Source: Tolypocladium sp. Sup5 PDA-1 (taxonomy: Eukaryota; Ascomycota; Sordariomycetes; Hypocreales; Ophiocordycipitaceae). From it: a DNA stretch of 64,000 bases. Of this stretch, positions 22,896 to 33,346 are shown one piece after another. Within the stretch, counting starts at the first letter, position 1. Each line of letters starts with the position of its first letter. The stretch covers positions 1 through 64,000 of the forward strand of contig JPHH03000074.1 in NCBI GenBank assembly GCA_000750105.3, read 5' to 3'. A program made the translations under genes and the position numbers. A model generated the notes under the pieces. The model did no database searches, was not told the origin of the DNA, and was given only the letters and a program-made list of their open reading frames with translations.

Positions 22896-23830
22896 ATAAA
22901 GACCTCTACCATCATTGGCTCGGCCTTTTTGCTTGGCGCCTAGACCGTTTTCGCCAATAATGCTATCCCTAGCTACGCCTTCAACGACAACAACGGTCTT
23001 GCAGCCGCCCAGGCTGCTACCCCTATGTGGTACCTGGCGTCCGGTACCTGCATGCCCTCGGCTACCGAGGACGGATAGGGCCACTAAACCAACGGCGTGG
23101 ACATGGACAACTACAACATCGGCAAGCTAGGCAATGGTTGCCCTCCGCAGCCCCAGTACTAGGGTGTCAATACCTTCTATAGCAACGTCGCTGGCGAGCC
23201 TTTCGGCACTATTCCGACCTATTGGGCAGTAAAGAACTATAGCGGTTCTTGGAAGATCATCTACTACGTGTACTTTAAGAAGGACACTAGCCACAAGAGC
23301 GACTAGGAGGGCATCGTTATAACGTTTAGCAATAACGGCGGCGATAACTAGGTCCGTGACTCGGTTAATATAGAGCAAGGTATATGCCTAGTAGGATAAA
23401 TTTCTCGAAAATAACGAGCTAACTCCTCTAAATAGATAGAAACTATAAAACTATTGGCTAGGGTGACGTTAATGATACTTTCGATAAGTGCGTTGCCCGT
23501 CTATTTATCACCCTTATCTAAAGTCTTGTATCCGTGTTACTAACTTTATCACTAGCACCGACGACTGGTAGAACTTCTAGCAGAAGAATAGGGACTACGG
23601 TAAGTTTTACTTTAGCAAGTTCTACCACTCCGTTTACTAAGACTAGTATACCACGACCTTTAAGAACACCTGCCCGCCAAACTCTGACAACGACTACCGC
23701 AATAGCGACTACTAGTTCTAGGCGATGAATAACCTGCGCCACGTCTCGGTCTTGGACCCCAGCTAGACATAGGGAGATGCAACATCCCCGGCGAACATCG
23801 ACGCCTGCTCTTATTAGACAATAGCTCCAG
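22896..23830 (+). pseudogene. NPP1/NLP-like secreted protein gene, RIP-broken
   Basis: One frame can be followed from a signal-peptide-like start (its ATG now ATA at 22896-22898) through about 300 codons. More than ten stops interrupt it, almost all TAG where Gln or Trp would be expected. Visible landmarks are TPMWYLASGTCMPSA, then GTIPTYWAVKN, KIIYYVYFKKD and an HKSD stretch followed by a TAG and EGIVI. The last resembles the H-D-W-E heptapeptide region of necrosis- and ethylene-inducing-like proteins. The family call is an inference from that pattern and overall order. The start codon is lost and no functional product is possible. Confidence 0.5.
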
Positions 23831-23904
23831 GATAGATGGCTATAGCAATATTCCGTTCCTATCATCTTACTATCACTGCTTGCATTTTCCTCCCCACTAG
23901 GCAT

Positions 23905-24905
23905 ATATGATCTCCGCCGCTTAGTTAGCCATAGCATATACCGCGACTTAGAGGTGACCAGTAACAGCGACCGGGAATACCAAAGCATCCACGACACGTA
24001 GGTTAGCCACGCCTTTAACGATCAGGTTAGCATCGACGACCTTGCCTATCGCGGCGGTGCTCATAGGATACTAGCTAGATCTAAAGTAGAGTGAGCAGGT
24101 GTTCGACTAGAGTTTTTGACACCAGGGGGCCAGCAACTTACTCTAACACCGCCGCGACTTAACTATCGATATACTCGTCTATCAAGTCGGGTATAAGCTT
24201 CTTATCGAACCTAGGCACTCTAAGCTCTCCGTCGAGGATAACGCGGCCAATGACGGTGGCATTAGTGCTAGCAAACTTGATCTACAGGCGTAGACTATTA
24301 CTCGCAATAAACTTGTCAACTTCGGTGGCGTTGTAATTAGGGTCGATTAGCGGCACGTCGTTGACGTCGGCGGAGGCCAGGGTAACGCTACCACGCGACG
24401 TCGGCAGTAGGCTAATGAGCATAACCGACACGGCCGAGCTATCGGGCGCGACGACGTATATAAAGATGTATTCGTGAAAGGCACGGTCCTGCTTTAGTAG
24501 AAGATGGGTTACCGGGTCGGGTGCCACGCCCTCGTCGGCCTCGATCGCTCGCGCCAGCCCGTCCTTGTCCTACACGCCCGTCGTAACGATAAAGTCAACC
24601 CGCTGGCCCCAGCTATGCGGTGGCTGCCCAAATATCGGATTGCTAGAGCCGATAGCATACCCGGCCGAAGGGTCCTTGATCCTCCATCCCGTAGGAAGCA
24701 TATAGTAATCGGCCAGATTCTTACCCACATCCGGCACTTCGAGGACGACTTCGATACCATAGCTAGCTAACTCATCAGCCGGCCCGATGCCAGAAAGCAT
24801 CAAGAGCTATAGTGTTCGTATGGCTCCCGACGATAGTATAATCTCCTTGCGATAGATCCCCGTCCCGTGACCCTACTTACGCGCTCAATAAGCCACGAGT
24901 TGATG
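23905..24905 (-). pseudogene. GMC-family FAD oxidoreductase, C-terminal relic
   Basis: GMC enzymes are flavoprotein alcohol or sugar oxidases. On the minus strand 24803-24700 gives MLSGIGPADELASYGIEVVL and DVGKNLAD, the second GMC signature (SGIGP..L...GI.V...PGVG.NL.DH). Between 24527 and 24282 it gives LLPTSRGSVTLASADVNDVP with IDPNY, the substrate-domain motif. The C-terminal active-site and FAD-binding strand appears near 23905-24000 with many TAG stops. The N-terminal Rossmann motif is missing. It lies tail to tail with the NLP-like relic, and both show the same transition-type decay. Confidence 0.7.
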
Positions 24906-25443
24906 CGATGGACTTTAAGTTGTGGTATGACACAGTGGATATTGAGTTAGGTGGTGCCCGTTGAAACGCAGGCACCTTCGGGACGCGTGAAACAAGCCGG
25001 CGAGGAATACATACGCTAGACAACACGCCGATATCAACTCGAGCGTGAAGGGGCAGGCTGAGGCAAGTAACAAATCGCGTACATCAAGGGCCGGTTGTTC
25101 GGCAACAGTTGATTGTAGCAAAGACTATGGGTAGAGCAGAGAGAAAGCCAAGCTTGCCTCAGGCATGGCTATGCCTTTATATAGAATACATTGTCCCAAG
25201 CCAGCACTCTGCGAAGCCCCTCTGCATTCGCGTCAAGGCCCTGGAAAAACCCAGTGGGAAAACCAGCACCGAGGGGCAGGCAGAAAATAGGAAAACCAGC
25301 TCAACTGAGAAATGATGCAGACAGAGCAAATTGGACAACCAGGAGCCATGCAGCAAAATATGACAAGGGCCTCTGCAAATCGATCAGGCTTTTCGTACGC
25401 CACGAGCCTTGCAAATGACGATGTAGCCGTTGGGGATGGGGTC
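24906..25443. other. Intergenic, no recognised gene
   Basis: Short overlapping frames on both strands show no motif. A direct repeat, ggaaaa(c)ccag, recurs at about 25240-25300. Confidence 0.35.
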
Positions 25444-25836
25444 CTAAGCGCCAGCGTTGACGATGGCAATCTTGTTGTCCTTGGTCCCTTGTCGATTTGT
25501 TACCGGCCTGAACCGCTACTCCGTGGTCTCGAGCCAGGCGTCGGTGTCGGGTTCTTCTTTAGCTACCGGCCTGAACCGCTGCTCCCTGGTCTCAAGCCAG
25601 GCGTCGGTCTCCCGCCGCTCACCCACCTGACCCAGGGCCGGCCTGAACCGCTGACCCTGTTCGGTAGTCTCGGGCTGGCTGTTCGTCTCTTGCCGCCCGC
25701 GGAGACCTGGTTGCACCTCGGCCACCCGGGCCACTAGGAGCCGGTCGTTGGTCTCTTGCCGCTCAATAGGATTCGCCGGCAGGGCGGCCACCAGCGGCAG
25801 CAGGAGCAAGAAGGTGGTAAGAATAGACGGTGCCAT
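25444..25836 (-). pseudogene. Secreted tandem-repeat protein with one TAG
   Basis: ATG 25834-25836 starts MAPSILTTFLLLLPLVAALP, a strong signal peptide. It is followed by four to five imperfect repeats of about 20-26 residues: RQETNDRLLV, RQETNSQPETTEQ, RRETDAWLETREQRFRPVA and PDTDAWLETTE. The frame meets TAG at 25516-25518, then continues RFRPVTNRQGTK to a TAG at 25444. In the sister repeats the position of the first TAG is Gln (EQ.RFRP), so a CAG-to-TAG change is likely. The shorter 107-residue product ending at 25516 could still be made. Repeats in a secreted protein suggest a surface or precursor-peptide role, but dibasic cutting sites are not regularly placed. Confidence 0.5.
25490..25690. 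repeat. Coding minisatellite, ~60-66-bp units
   Basis: The phrases ggtctcgagccaggcgtcgg and ctaccggcctgaaccgctact recur with small changes two to three times. They encode the DAWLET and RFRP repeats of the secreted protein on the minus strand. Confidence 0.7.
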
Positions 25837-27002
25837 GGCCCGCGTCAAGGCTCAAGACTTCGGTCACTGTCTCACTCTGTTCGCACACGCCGAAGTATAC
25901 GGAAAGAGTAACGAGGCACCCGTTGAGATGGATGTGGTGTTTGAAGATAAAACAAAACAAAATATAGCGAAACCAGTTCCCGCTGGTCACTGCTCAAAGG
26001 GGATGGACACGGAAGCTTAACGAGGCAAGACGTGCGACCGGCGCGTTAACGAACGAGGAGGGCGGGCGATTAACGCTTCTCTTTAATAGCCTTTATTAAT
26101 CGGATGTGCTGAATAGGAAATAGTTAGAGAAAAAATGACTTGGAAGTAGCGGATCTTCCTCGACGGACGTGAGGGTTGAGGAGATGAGTAGGAGACTAAA
26201 GAGAAGAAGAGGAGAGAGATGATAAAGCGATGCGGATAACGGAGGAGGGAAGCACGTATTAAAGAGATGGAGGAGACATCTGGGCGGCTAAAGCGGCACG
26301 AGTATGGTTATTATGAGAGGAGGAGAAGCAGAGGTACGGCCGTTGACACTGGATGGACTATAGCATCGGCTTATTCATTGCCCGGGATGTTCACGTGGCC
26401 AGGGCCTGCGTGGCTCCGTGGGATGCGACAAAGGCTTGAAACTCGAGGAGTCGATCCTGCGAAGTTTCGGACGGCATGCCCTGTAGGCAGGCGGCAACTA
26501 CTAGATTATCCAGACCAACGACGAATATCGTGGCTTAACGACTCCAGAAGTTCGAGGGCTTCGAGGGCTTCGGGTGCCTCTGCGTGGAAGACTTCGGCTG
26601 GGCTAAGGCGGCCGGGCCCGTTATGGACAGCTCGGCCTAGTAACGAGTATTCTAGAGTAACGAGAGAAGAGAAGAAATAGGGAAAGGAGAGGCGCGGAGC
26701 GTCTCTCTACATGGCCGGGTGGGTGCCGGCCTAGGCCGTTGCACAAATAAATTCACTACTAATTGATTAGACCCTTGCGATCATAGGACTGGGGCTTAGT
26801 CAAGGAGATCGACGCTCCTGGCTCGAGATGCATTGCCATACTCTCGTTAAGGCGCACTTGCGACTTCTACTACGGAGTAGAGACGGTTCAATGTTCCGAA
26901 ACAACTACTGAGGTTTGAAACTGGTATAAAGGAGCTGCCAAATCCTGCAGCGGGGCAGCAGTGTTGTGAGGGGACGTTTCAGGGCCGGATGAGATTTAAC
27001 CC
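25837..27002. other. Purine-rich DNA without a recognised gene
   Basis: The strand is strongly G/A-biased from 26040 to 26700 (gaggag, gagaagaag words). The 137-codon frame at 26267-26680 has Arg-rich composition that follows from this bias. The end ggccgggtgggtgccggcc...gttgcaca could belong to a repeat, but no target duplication was found. Confidence 0.35.
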
Positions 27003-27112
27003 GCTGTTGTGTATATAACTGGGACCTTCGTCCTCTTGACTTGGGCAGTGGTTAATGCCAATTGACTCTCTATAACCGTCACATGCATGGCATCTTTCCA
27101 TCTACATTTGAC
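27003..27112 (+). repeat. Dispersed promoter-like repeat, copy A
   Basis: Beginning gttgtgtatataactgggac and running through ttgacttgggcagtggttaa to catctttccatctacattt, this segment matches copy C at 56657-56790 and, inverted, copy B at 27543-27690. It includes a TATA-like tatataa. Confidence 0.8.
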
Positions 27113-27542
27113 ACACACAATCATCCCCCCAAAGCAAAATCGATCGGATATGTAGTTGCTCCGTGAATCTGTCAGCTGACAGATAACCGCAAGCCTCCGT
27201 CATTAGTGTTCTTATGACCATATTGGGATCTCGCTTCTATGAGATTAATAAATATCTTACTGAGGTCGACGACGGTGGTTGCCGATACTGTGGTACACCT
27301 ATGATCTGTCGCCAATAATTAGCTGGAGACACAGCGGCCATTATGGTAGCGCAGTCTAGGTGTCCAAAGTTGATCAGGAAATTACCCCGACCCCGACTTA
27401 GCACTCTGGTTTATTACTTGGATGGGGAAACATGAACAGGGGATAGTTGGGCGTATGGCCAGGCGTAACAACTTAGGCCGTCGAGTAACCTCCAAGTCCC
27501 TATCGCAGGAAGCCCTGGTCTCCAATATCAAAAGTGAACAGG
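27113..27542. other. DNA between inverted repeat copies A and B, no gene identified
   Basis: A 108-codon plus frame starts inside (27422) but runs into copy B and shows no family motif, so I do not call it a gene. Confidence 0.35.
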
Positions 27543-27690
27543 AGGATGCCATGCAGGAGGAGTCAATTGGCCTTAACCACTACCCAAGTCAAGGGGACGA
27601 AGGTCCCAGTTATATACACAACAGCGGTGCCCAAGTGGGTCGGGACGCCTCCTCGGCTGGGGCGGAATATCGTTTGACAAGGGCTTCACC
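27543..27690 (-). repeat. Dispersed promoter-like repeat, copy B (inverted)
   Basis: Reading the minus strand gives gtttgacaaa-type and ccgccccagccgaggaggcg sequence. It then continues into gttgtgtatataactgggac, cttgacttgggtagtggtta and ccaattgact. The order matches copy C at 56610-56730. Copies A and B face each other about 430 bp apart. Confidence 0.75.
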
Positions 27691-28200
27691 TGCACTCTGC
27701 TGTAAGAAGCATGGAGAACAAGGCGTGTCATCTTTTGTCCTATCGTAGATTAACAATACTGGATAAGCCGAATATGGATCAACTGCAGTTCTGGAGCCAT
27801 GAGACACAGCGTCTATTGCTGGATAAAAGCAGGAGGCCATAAAACACGCAATAGGGAGAGGTTCCTGGCTCCCTAGGGTCCTGTGAATATCTACAGCAAC
27901 ACAATAAAAGCATATCCACCTAGTTACTGATACAATATACCTGTATTACGAACTATTATTCTTGTGCATGCGTGCATAGAAACCGTCCGCTTCGCCCAAA
28001 ACAGGTATGCTGCTGTTCCTTTTCAGCACCTCACAGTATTTGATTTGGTCCTTATGGGGTTATCGGGGTATATGACACCTATTATAAAATGCGCTTACGT
28101 CATTCATCGCGAATGCTGGGGATTTCAACAGACTCTTCGTATTGACAGTCGCTGCAGCTAAGACAGGGCTAATGAGAAAAATCTGCAGTTTTATGGAGTT
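27691..28200. other. Intergenic, no gene seen
   Basis: No coding motif was found, and AT content is moderate. Short frames on both strands have no signal peptide or domain pattern. Confidence 0.4.
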
Positions 28201-28785
28201 TTAGATGGATACCGCAAGCTTCTCTGTGTCGGACCGGCTAGTTGCTCTTCTTTCTTTCGAGATCTCCATTCCTTGGATAGTGGCCGTCGCTACCCAGACT
28301 GCATACCCAAAACCTGTGAGAGCTATTCCAGCCTTTATCACGGGACACCCTGCGGCTTCGCAGTCTTTGGATCGTGACACAAATACCCCAATACACACAG
28401 AGGTTACGAGATAGAGCATAGAAATAATGCAATCAACCGCGAAGCTCAAGTACAAATCAACTGCTGCCAGGTTCTTAGCGTAGCAAACACCACAGCATGG
28501 TCTGAAGTACCTGTGGATATAGATCGCGCCGAGATTGCTTTGTAGAATATGGCTAGGACGGAAAGCGAGGAAGATAGAAGTGCGACGATCAATGCCCCCG
28601 GAACACGGACTTTTGAATATGAATAGGCAACTTCGTAGATTCAGCCAGTTAGTCATTGCGTACATCTTTACTGGATGGATTTGCCAGAGCTGTCAAAGCG
28701 TACGGTAGCTGAAGAGTGCCAAGGAAATAATAGCGTAAATGGCTTGTGAAACCTTCAAGGAGAAGACCACCCCGCGTGGCGCCAT
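28201..28785 (-). CDS. MARVEL-like four-helix membrane protein
   Basis: ATG 28783-28785 opens MAPRGVVFSLKVSQAIYAII, a first membrane helix. The frame then meets TGA near 28695, and another frame with a gta...cag segment between may be a short intron. Further down two hydrophobic segments follow: one in an alternative frame near 28550-28600 (ALIVALLSSSLSVLAIF) and one in the open frame (AVDCIISMLYLVTSVCIGVF). A last helix, ALTGFGYAVWVATATI, ends ISKERR. The order and loop lengths fit fungal MARVEL-domain proteins of the plasma membrane or vesicles. The two frame changes need either introns or frameshifts, so the gene may be damaged. Confidence 0.5.
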
Positions 28786-30045
28786 TATATCGAATTTCAA
28801 ATAGTATGGGTAGAATGACAAGAAAACCTGGTCGGATTTAACCAGTTGCTAAGGCCAGCATGTTATTCCTCAGAGGAAGAACAACACAACCGGCCGGGGC
28901 TAGTTCATTCATTATATACTAGATCAATCCAAATCTGCATACGCGTCGAGTCACGCACCAGACAATCAAGAGCTAAGCCACCCCTTTTCGCATCCTCCTG
29001 CAGCCGCATTCATTTTCGGGCATATGTTACGAAGTACCCCTCTTATGATCCCTGGCGGTGCGAAACTTGGCCCCAGGAGGATTCATTGGGGGGGTTTCGT
29101 CTTCGGTGATATCTGTCAATCAAACAGTGTTTCGCCAAAAGACCCGTTCGGGCCGTTCCACAGGAGGTGGACGCCCCGGCACATCCGACGCCCATTGGAG
29201 GTGGACGCCCCGGCACATTCGACGCCCATTGGAGGCATAAAGAGGCTGTCTATGATAATCCGCGTAAGATGTCGGTATTCATACCCCTTATTGAACCAGT
29301 ATGAGAACGGGTCGCAGTCCTTCTCTAGAGGATTAGCGAGTAGCTAGGATAAAACCGAGGCCCCCGAACTTATCGCCATTTGATGTCGCAGCATCGTTTC
29401 ATTTTCGTCATTTCGTCGCGGCCCTGCCAATGCAATCATGATTATGTTAGGCAGGGCGTCAATGAAAGAATTGATAATGATCATGATCAATTGTTCGTTA
29501 ATATGTCAATTATTATTAATGAAGAAGAAAAAGTTTCTTACTCTCGAATGCCTTTCTAGGCGCGATTCTTCTACTATTTAACCAATAAGACAAACTCTTA
29601 GCAAAGGCCTAGGAAGAAAGCCCGTATTAACTTTCAATTCATCCGTGCGTTTTTAACTCTATTAATCAGTAGGTTCCTACCCGTAATACTCTCCTCGATT
29701 CCCTTTCTCTTCCGTCCTTCGTAGCTACGCCCCCGCCCCGTCTTGACTAGTAGCCCTAGCCAAGAATACCAGGTACCCCTTAGCGTATGGGCAGACGGCA
29801 TGGATATTATCGACCGTAATGCGCGGTCACTGCCCCTTGATCTCGCTCAAGAGGAAGAGGCGATTATGATTTGACAGCCTCGGTGAAGCCGCTAGGGGGG
29901 ACCAAGCCCTGGATTTTGGGCTGCTTGTTGACCATTTGATAAGGCAGGATAGTTTAGTCTACCCGTATCCGCACGGCGCACCCGTCGCCACCGGTTACGC
30001 CCCTGTTGACGTGCGGGGTGTATGGGTTTCCGAGAAAAAGCTCGG
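28786..30045. other. Intergenic, repeats but no recognised gene
   Basis: It contains the 34-bp duplication at 29163-29235 and AT-rich DNA at 29480-29680. The segment 29690-30040 has no open frame of note. No gene was identified. Confidence 0.4.
29163..29235. repeat. 34-bp tandem duplication
   Basis: ggaggtggacgccccggcac plus atycgacgcccatt occurs twice head to tail, differing by one C/T. The third unit is only ggagg. Confidence 0.85.
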
Positions 30046-30121
30046 TGCCCCAAGCCGGATTCGAACCGAACCCTCTGCGCAACGCAGGGTCCCAGGCGGA
30101 TAACGAGACCGCCATTGGGGG
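30046..30121 (-). ncRNA. tRNA-like sequence (degenerate)
   Basis: The minus strand begins ccccaatggcgg and ends cttggggca, so its ends can pair as an acceptor stem. Near the 3' side it has ggttcgaatcc, an exact RNA polymerase III B-box and T-loop. A ggcgg/ccgcc stem could be a D-arm, but the D-loop lacks the GG pair. No regular 5-bp anticodon stem with a 7-base loop can be drawn. A tRNA pseudogene or the head of a SINE is more likely than a working tRNA. Confidence 0.3.
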
Positions 30122-30296
30122 AATTATTATTTACGAATAACGCGCCAGCCTGCTTTAATATCCGGGGTGCTATATATGGGCTACCCTAGTTAATGCTATT
30201 GACAGCGAAATGTTTCATATGTACTCTCTGAGTCTATCATGGCGTTAGTGCGTACTCGGCGAGACCGAGATAGTGAGGTGGGTGGTGTTCTCAAAG

Positions 30297-30306
30297 TTAT
30301 ATAAAG
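30297..30306 (+). promoter_or_regulatory. TATA box for the 30486 gene
   Basis: tatataaagg lies about 185 bp upstream of the ATG, in front of a C/T-rich leader (ctttttccatgctcactcct). Confidence 0.5.
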
Positions 30307-30485
30307 GAGTCTTTTTCCATGCTCACTCCTAGAGAACGAAAGCATCGACAACTCATTTAACACATTATCTTTAATCCTTTCCATTGGCCTTTTCTTCCGA
30401 GTATTGTATTACTCTATTGTCCATTTACAACTCGAATCTTACTCTAGATCATTATTCGGGTGTAGTTCACCTTTTCTCCTTCAGA

Positions 30486-31121
30486 ATGAAGTCCAACATC
30501 GCTGCCATCACTATACTGGCCGTCGTGGTTGCTGCCGCGGCTACTCCCGTCAACTTGGAGGGCCGGAGCGCGGTCGTCCTTGCAAAGCGTACTTGTGGTA
30601 CCCTCACCGGCACGGCACTTGAAGCTTGCCAGGAGGCTTGCAAGGCCGCTTGTGTATGTTGATACAAGAGCAACGAGTATCTTAGCAGAAGGCCGACTAA
30701 ATACTGACCTTTTGTAGGATATTGGCACAGCTGGCCTAGGCAAAACTCTTTGCGAAAAAGCTTGCGATCTAGGAGTATGTTTTGTTTATCTTTTTCTTTC
30801 TTTCTCGCAATTCTGCAAGAACATCACGACTAATCACTTTTCTCGGACTACAGCCTCTAAAAGCCCGTGACGCCCAGCCTGAGCCTTTGTCTGGAAAGGA
30901 AATCTGCGACGGTGCTGTAAGTCCATAGATTCTAACAACTCTCATTTGTGTATTACTAACTACCGGGGTGCTATTTCACTAGTGTGATGTCGCTTGCAAC
31001 TCGACTGTTCTCGCGCTGGACCAGCTTAAATGCCTCCAAGTTTGTGTAAGTGAATATGTGGGCACGTGCAGCATGGTTTGACTAACGTTCATGTGATCAA
31101 ATGCAGAAGGCAAAGTGTTAG
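30486..31121 (+). CDS. Five-exon secreted Cys-rich protein with CxxxC motifs
   Basis: The exons are 30486-30653, 30718-30774, 30854-30916, 30983-31045 and 31107-31121. All four introns are GT-AG, 61-79 nt, and phase 0, giving 121 residues. A signal peptide (MKSNIAAITILAVVVAAAAT) is followed by a propeptide ending at the Kex2-type site VVLAKR. The mature chain starts TCGTL and has twelve cysteines arranged mostly as C-x3-C: CQEACKAAC, CEKAC, CDVAC and CLQVCKAKC. This suggests disulphide-stapled helices. Exons 1 and 4 end on a Cys codon. It is probably extracellular, perhaps an effector. I know no family name for it. The frame is fully intact between decayed regions. Confidence 0.75.
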
Positions 31122-31470
31122 GTAAGGAGCCAATCGGCTCCATGAAATTTGGTTTACATTGGGTGCTATGGCAAGGATCGCTGGCGGTTTGGACTGTCAT
31201 AGCAAACATGTAACTTCGACGTAAGACGAGGAACAAAGTGCGAGCAGGTATCCCTTTGTATCAATCTAACATGTCTGCGATCGCCTTCTCTTCCTTACGG
31301 TCTAGCTCTACCCGTTTTTGCATGGAACATAGCTCCTCCTCCGACCGCAATTTTGATACCAATTTCGAGGCTGTCCCGGTCGCCTTTCACCTGGATTCAT
31401 CCTATCTCTCGTAACATGCTTAGACTAGCCCGTTTACAGTGACGAGGCTAGTCGTCCCGAGCCGTTATAC
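31122..31470. other. 3' flank, no gene seen
   Basis: No open frame of interest is present. It lies between the end of the five-exon gene and the decayed minus-strand gene. Confidence 0.4.
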
Positions 31471-32920
31471 CTAATCATGATTGGTCTCCTCGATCCCGCC
31501 ACTGTCCTCTTCCTCCTTCTCCTCCTCCTCTGCCTCCTCTTCGCCGACGGGAGCCGCCTCTTGTCGCTCTTGTGGCGGTTCAGTTACCATGAGAAAGGAA
31601 AGCAACAGCTCCTGCTGCTCGTTCAAGCTTCGCTGGTTCCTGTTTAAAAACTCGTGGGCGAGGTCGCGTTCCAGCAGCATCGGAAGGAAGAGGGCCTTGC
31701 TCTGTTCTACAAGCCTACCAGCCCGTACCGAGAGCTCTGAGAGAGCGCTGACGCCTGGCTCCACTCGTCCGCGTCAACCCCTAACGCCCGGTTCCGACGT
31801 TCGAGCTCAACTCGCGACTTGATAGCATATAGCCGCTGGGCGAGTGTCCTTAGCCAGGTGAAGTTTTCCCGCGTCGGGAACAAGAGGGTCGGTATGGCAG
31901 GATAGCCCTAAATCTGTTTCTCTACCGGCACGAGCAATCGATACACGGTTGACTGCTCGAACCCCCAGGGCTGTTCCGACGCCGTATCCCTAGGCAAGCG
32001 GTTTGGCTAGTCATTAGTAGTCCGAAAGAGCATTGCGAGAAGTAGGGGGGTGTTATTAGTGCGATCCCGGAGGTTTTGTACTTCAGCGGCGCTGACGCGG
32101 CCTATAATATGCTCGAGCTATGCCACGGTCGGCGGTTTATCCTTTAGTAGAGCCAGACCATCGAGGTGGCACCACTGTTTATAGTACGTCTAGAGGAGAC
32201 GGCAAAACAGCTCCCGGGTAGCTTCTTTATCCCGTAGGTCAAGTGTCTACATGATAAATTTTGAGCATAGGAGCTGGTCAAACGGCGACTTCTCTCGTTG
32301 ACGGGCAGGATTGTACTTACTTAGCTTGGCGATGAGGAGTGATAGTCGTAGAACGGCGCCTAGAACTGGATCCTGAAGAAGTTGGGAAGCGGCGCGTGAC
32401 TATAGGATACGGCGACCTCCTTGGACTTGTCGGAGTTGAACATTACGAGGACAAACCCGCCGATAACCTTCTTAAGCCACTCGTCGAACGATAGGCAGTC
32501 TTGGGGCCTGGCATCGTTAAACGCCGTCCGCAGGGCGTCGCAATCCTGCAGGAACTTAGCCCGAGCCCACCTCTTGCCCTCGGTCGGCTGGAAAAGGACT
32601 TCATACACCTTCTCCGTCCACCTGACGGTCCTTGCGCCACCCGAACGGCTGCCTCTCTGGCTCATAAAGGGCAGTTTGATAGGGCGTGATCCCAGATTCT
32701 CGCGAAAGCGCGTGTCGGTCGCGCTTCGTGGCTCGAAGACGGCTAGACCGTCGTGCATGATCGTGCAGATGTCCTTTGCCGTGATGATTGTCCCTTCCAG
32801 CGTCTTCTTCAGGGTGTTGGCAAGCTCAACGAGGCGATATGGGCTCCAATGACGCTGCTTCTCCAGACATGTAAGAGTAAAGGCAGGGTCTGTCCAAGCA
32901 GACTGACCACTCTCTCACAT
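31471..32920 (-). pseudogene. Large decayed gene of unknown family
   Basis: Read leftwards, coding-like sequence starts near 32900 (SAWTDPAFTLTCLEKQRHWS) and runs in one frame through 32758-32360, with RWTEKVYEVLFQPTEGKRWA and SFDEWLKKVIGGFVLVMFNS. It meets TAG just before APFYDYHSS, shifts frame, and resumes with HIIGRVSAAEVQNLRDRTNN near 32100. It ends in a Glu-rich C-terminus (31764-31471, GEEEAEEEEKEEE). Most stops I read are TAG, as in other RIP-damaged genes here. The length suggests a protein of about 450 residues. I do not recognise the family. Confidence 0.45.
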
Positions 32921-33169
32921 GGTAATTCAACGAAGTAGAGACGGAGAAGGGCATCAAAGGCCAATCTAAAAGAAATTGGGAGGAAAACCAGGAACTGAAT
33001 TGCTAAGAACTGTGAATCCGTGAGGGTCCATCTGATCTAAGGGTCACGGATGCCCTCTTATATGTCTATGTACAATTCGAGTCCCCAGTCATCCTCCGTC
33101 TTTTTGTGGTTTTCGGCATAACTGACCCGGGGTCTGTTCCGTCACCCCAAGAAACTAGCTCTCTTGCAC
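32921..33169. other. Intergenic, no gene seen
   Basis: AT/GC-balanced DNA between two minus-strand genes, with no motif found. Confidence 0.4.
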
Positions 33170-33346
33170 TTAACAAGCCGCAACGACGTTATCAGTCGGA
33201 AAGCACCTGAAAACTCCGGAACTGCACGTAAGGCACGTGTAGTCCTGACGGGTCGCTAAGTTATCGTTCTCGATAGGAACAGGGCTAGCGGCCGCAAAGG
33301 TAGAGAGGGCGGCCATAACCATGGCGAAAGTCGACTTAAAGAGCAT
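33170..33346 (-). CDS. 58-residue secreted Cys protein
   Basis: ATG 33344-33346 opens MLFKSTFAMVMAALSTFAAA, a strong signal peptide, followed by SPVPIENDNLATRQ and a short mature part with four cysteines (C-x2-C-x6-C-x10-C). TAA is at 33170-33172. The last residue is a Cys. Upstream on the same strand there is a leader with caagcaaccatcaactatc, and tttatag about 120 bp before the ATG as a TATA candidate. The gene is very small but has every mark of a real secreted-peptide gene. It may continue into a further exon, because fungal homologues of this layout are often longer. No family name is known to me. Confidence 0.6.
   Translation of the reverse strand: MLFKSTFAMVMAALSTFAAASPVPIENDNLATRQDYTCLTCSSGVFRCFPTDNVVAAC

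Noticed and set aside
25444..25836. A fungal RiPP precursor with a repeated core.
   Set aside because: Dibasic Kex2 sites are not placed regularly between the repeats, and no UstY-like or oxidase partner genes lie nearby.
26267..26680. A 137-residue Arg-rich protein.
   Set aside because: The composition follows from a G/A-biased strand; there is no domain, signal peptide or start context.
30046..30121. A functional tRNA gene.
   Set aside because: The D-loop lacks GG and no 5-bp anticodon stem with a 7-base loop can be formed.
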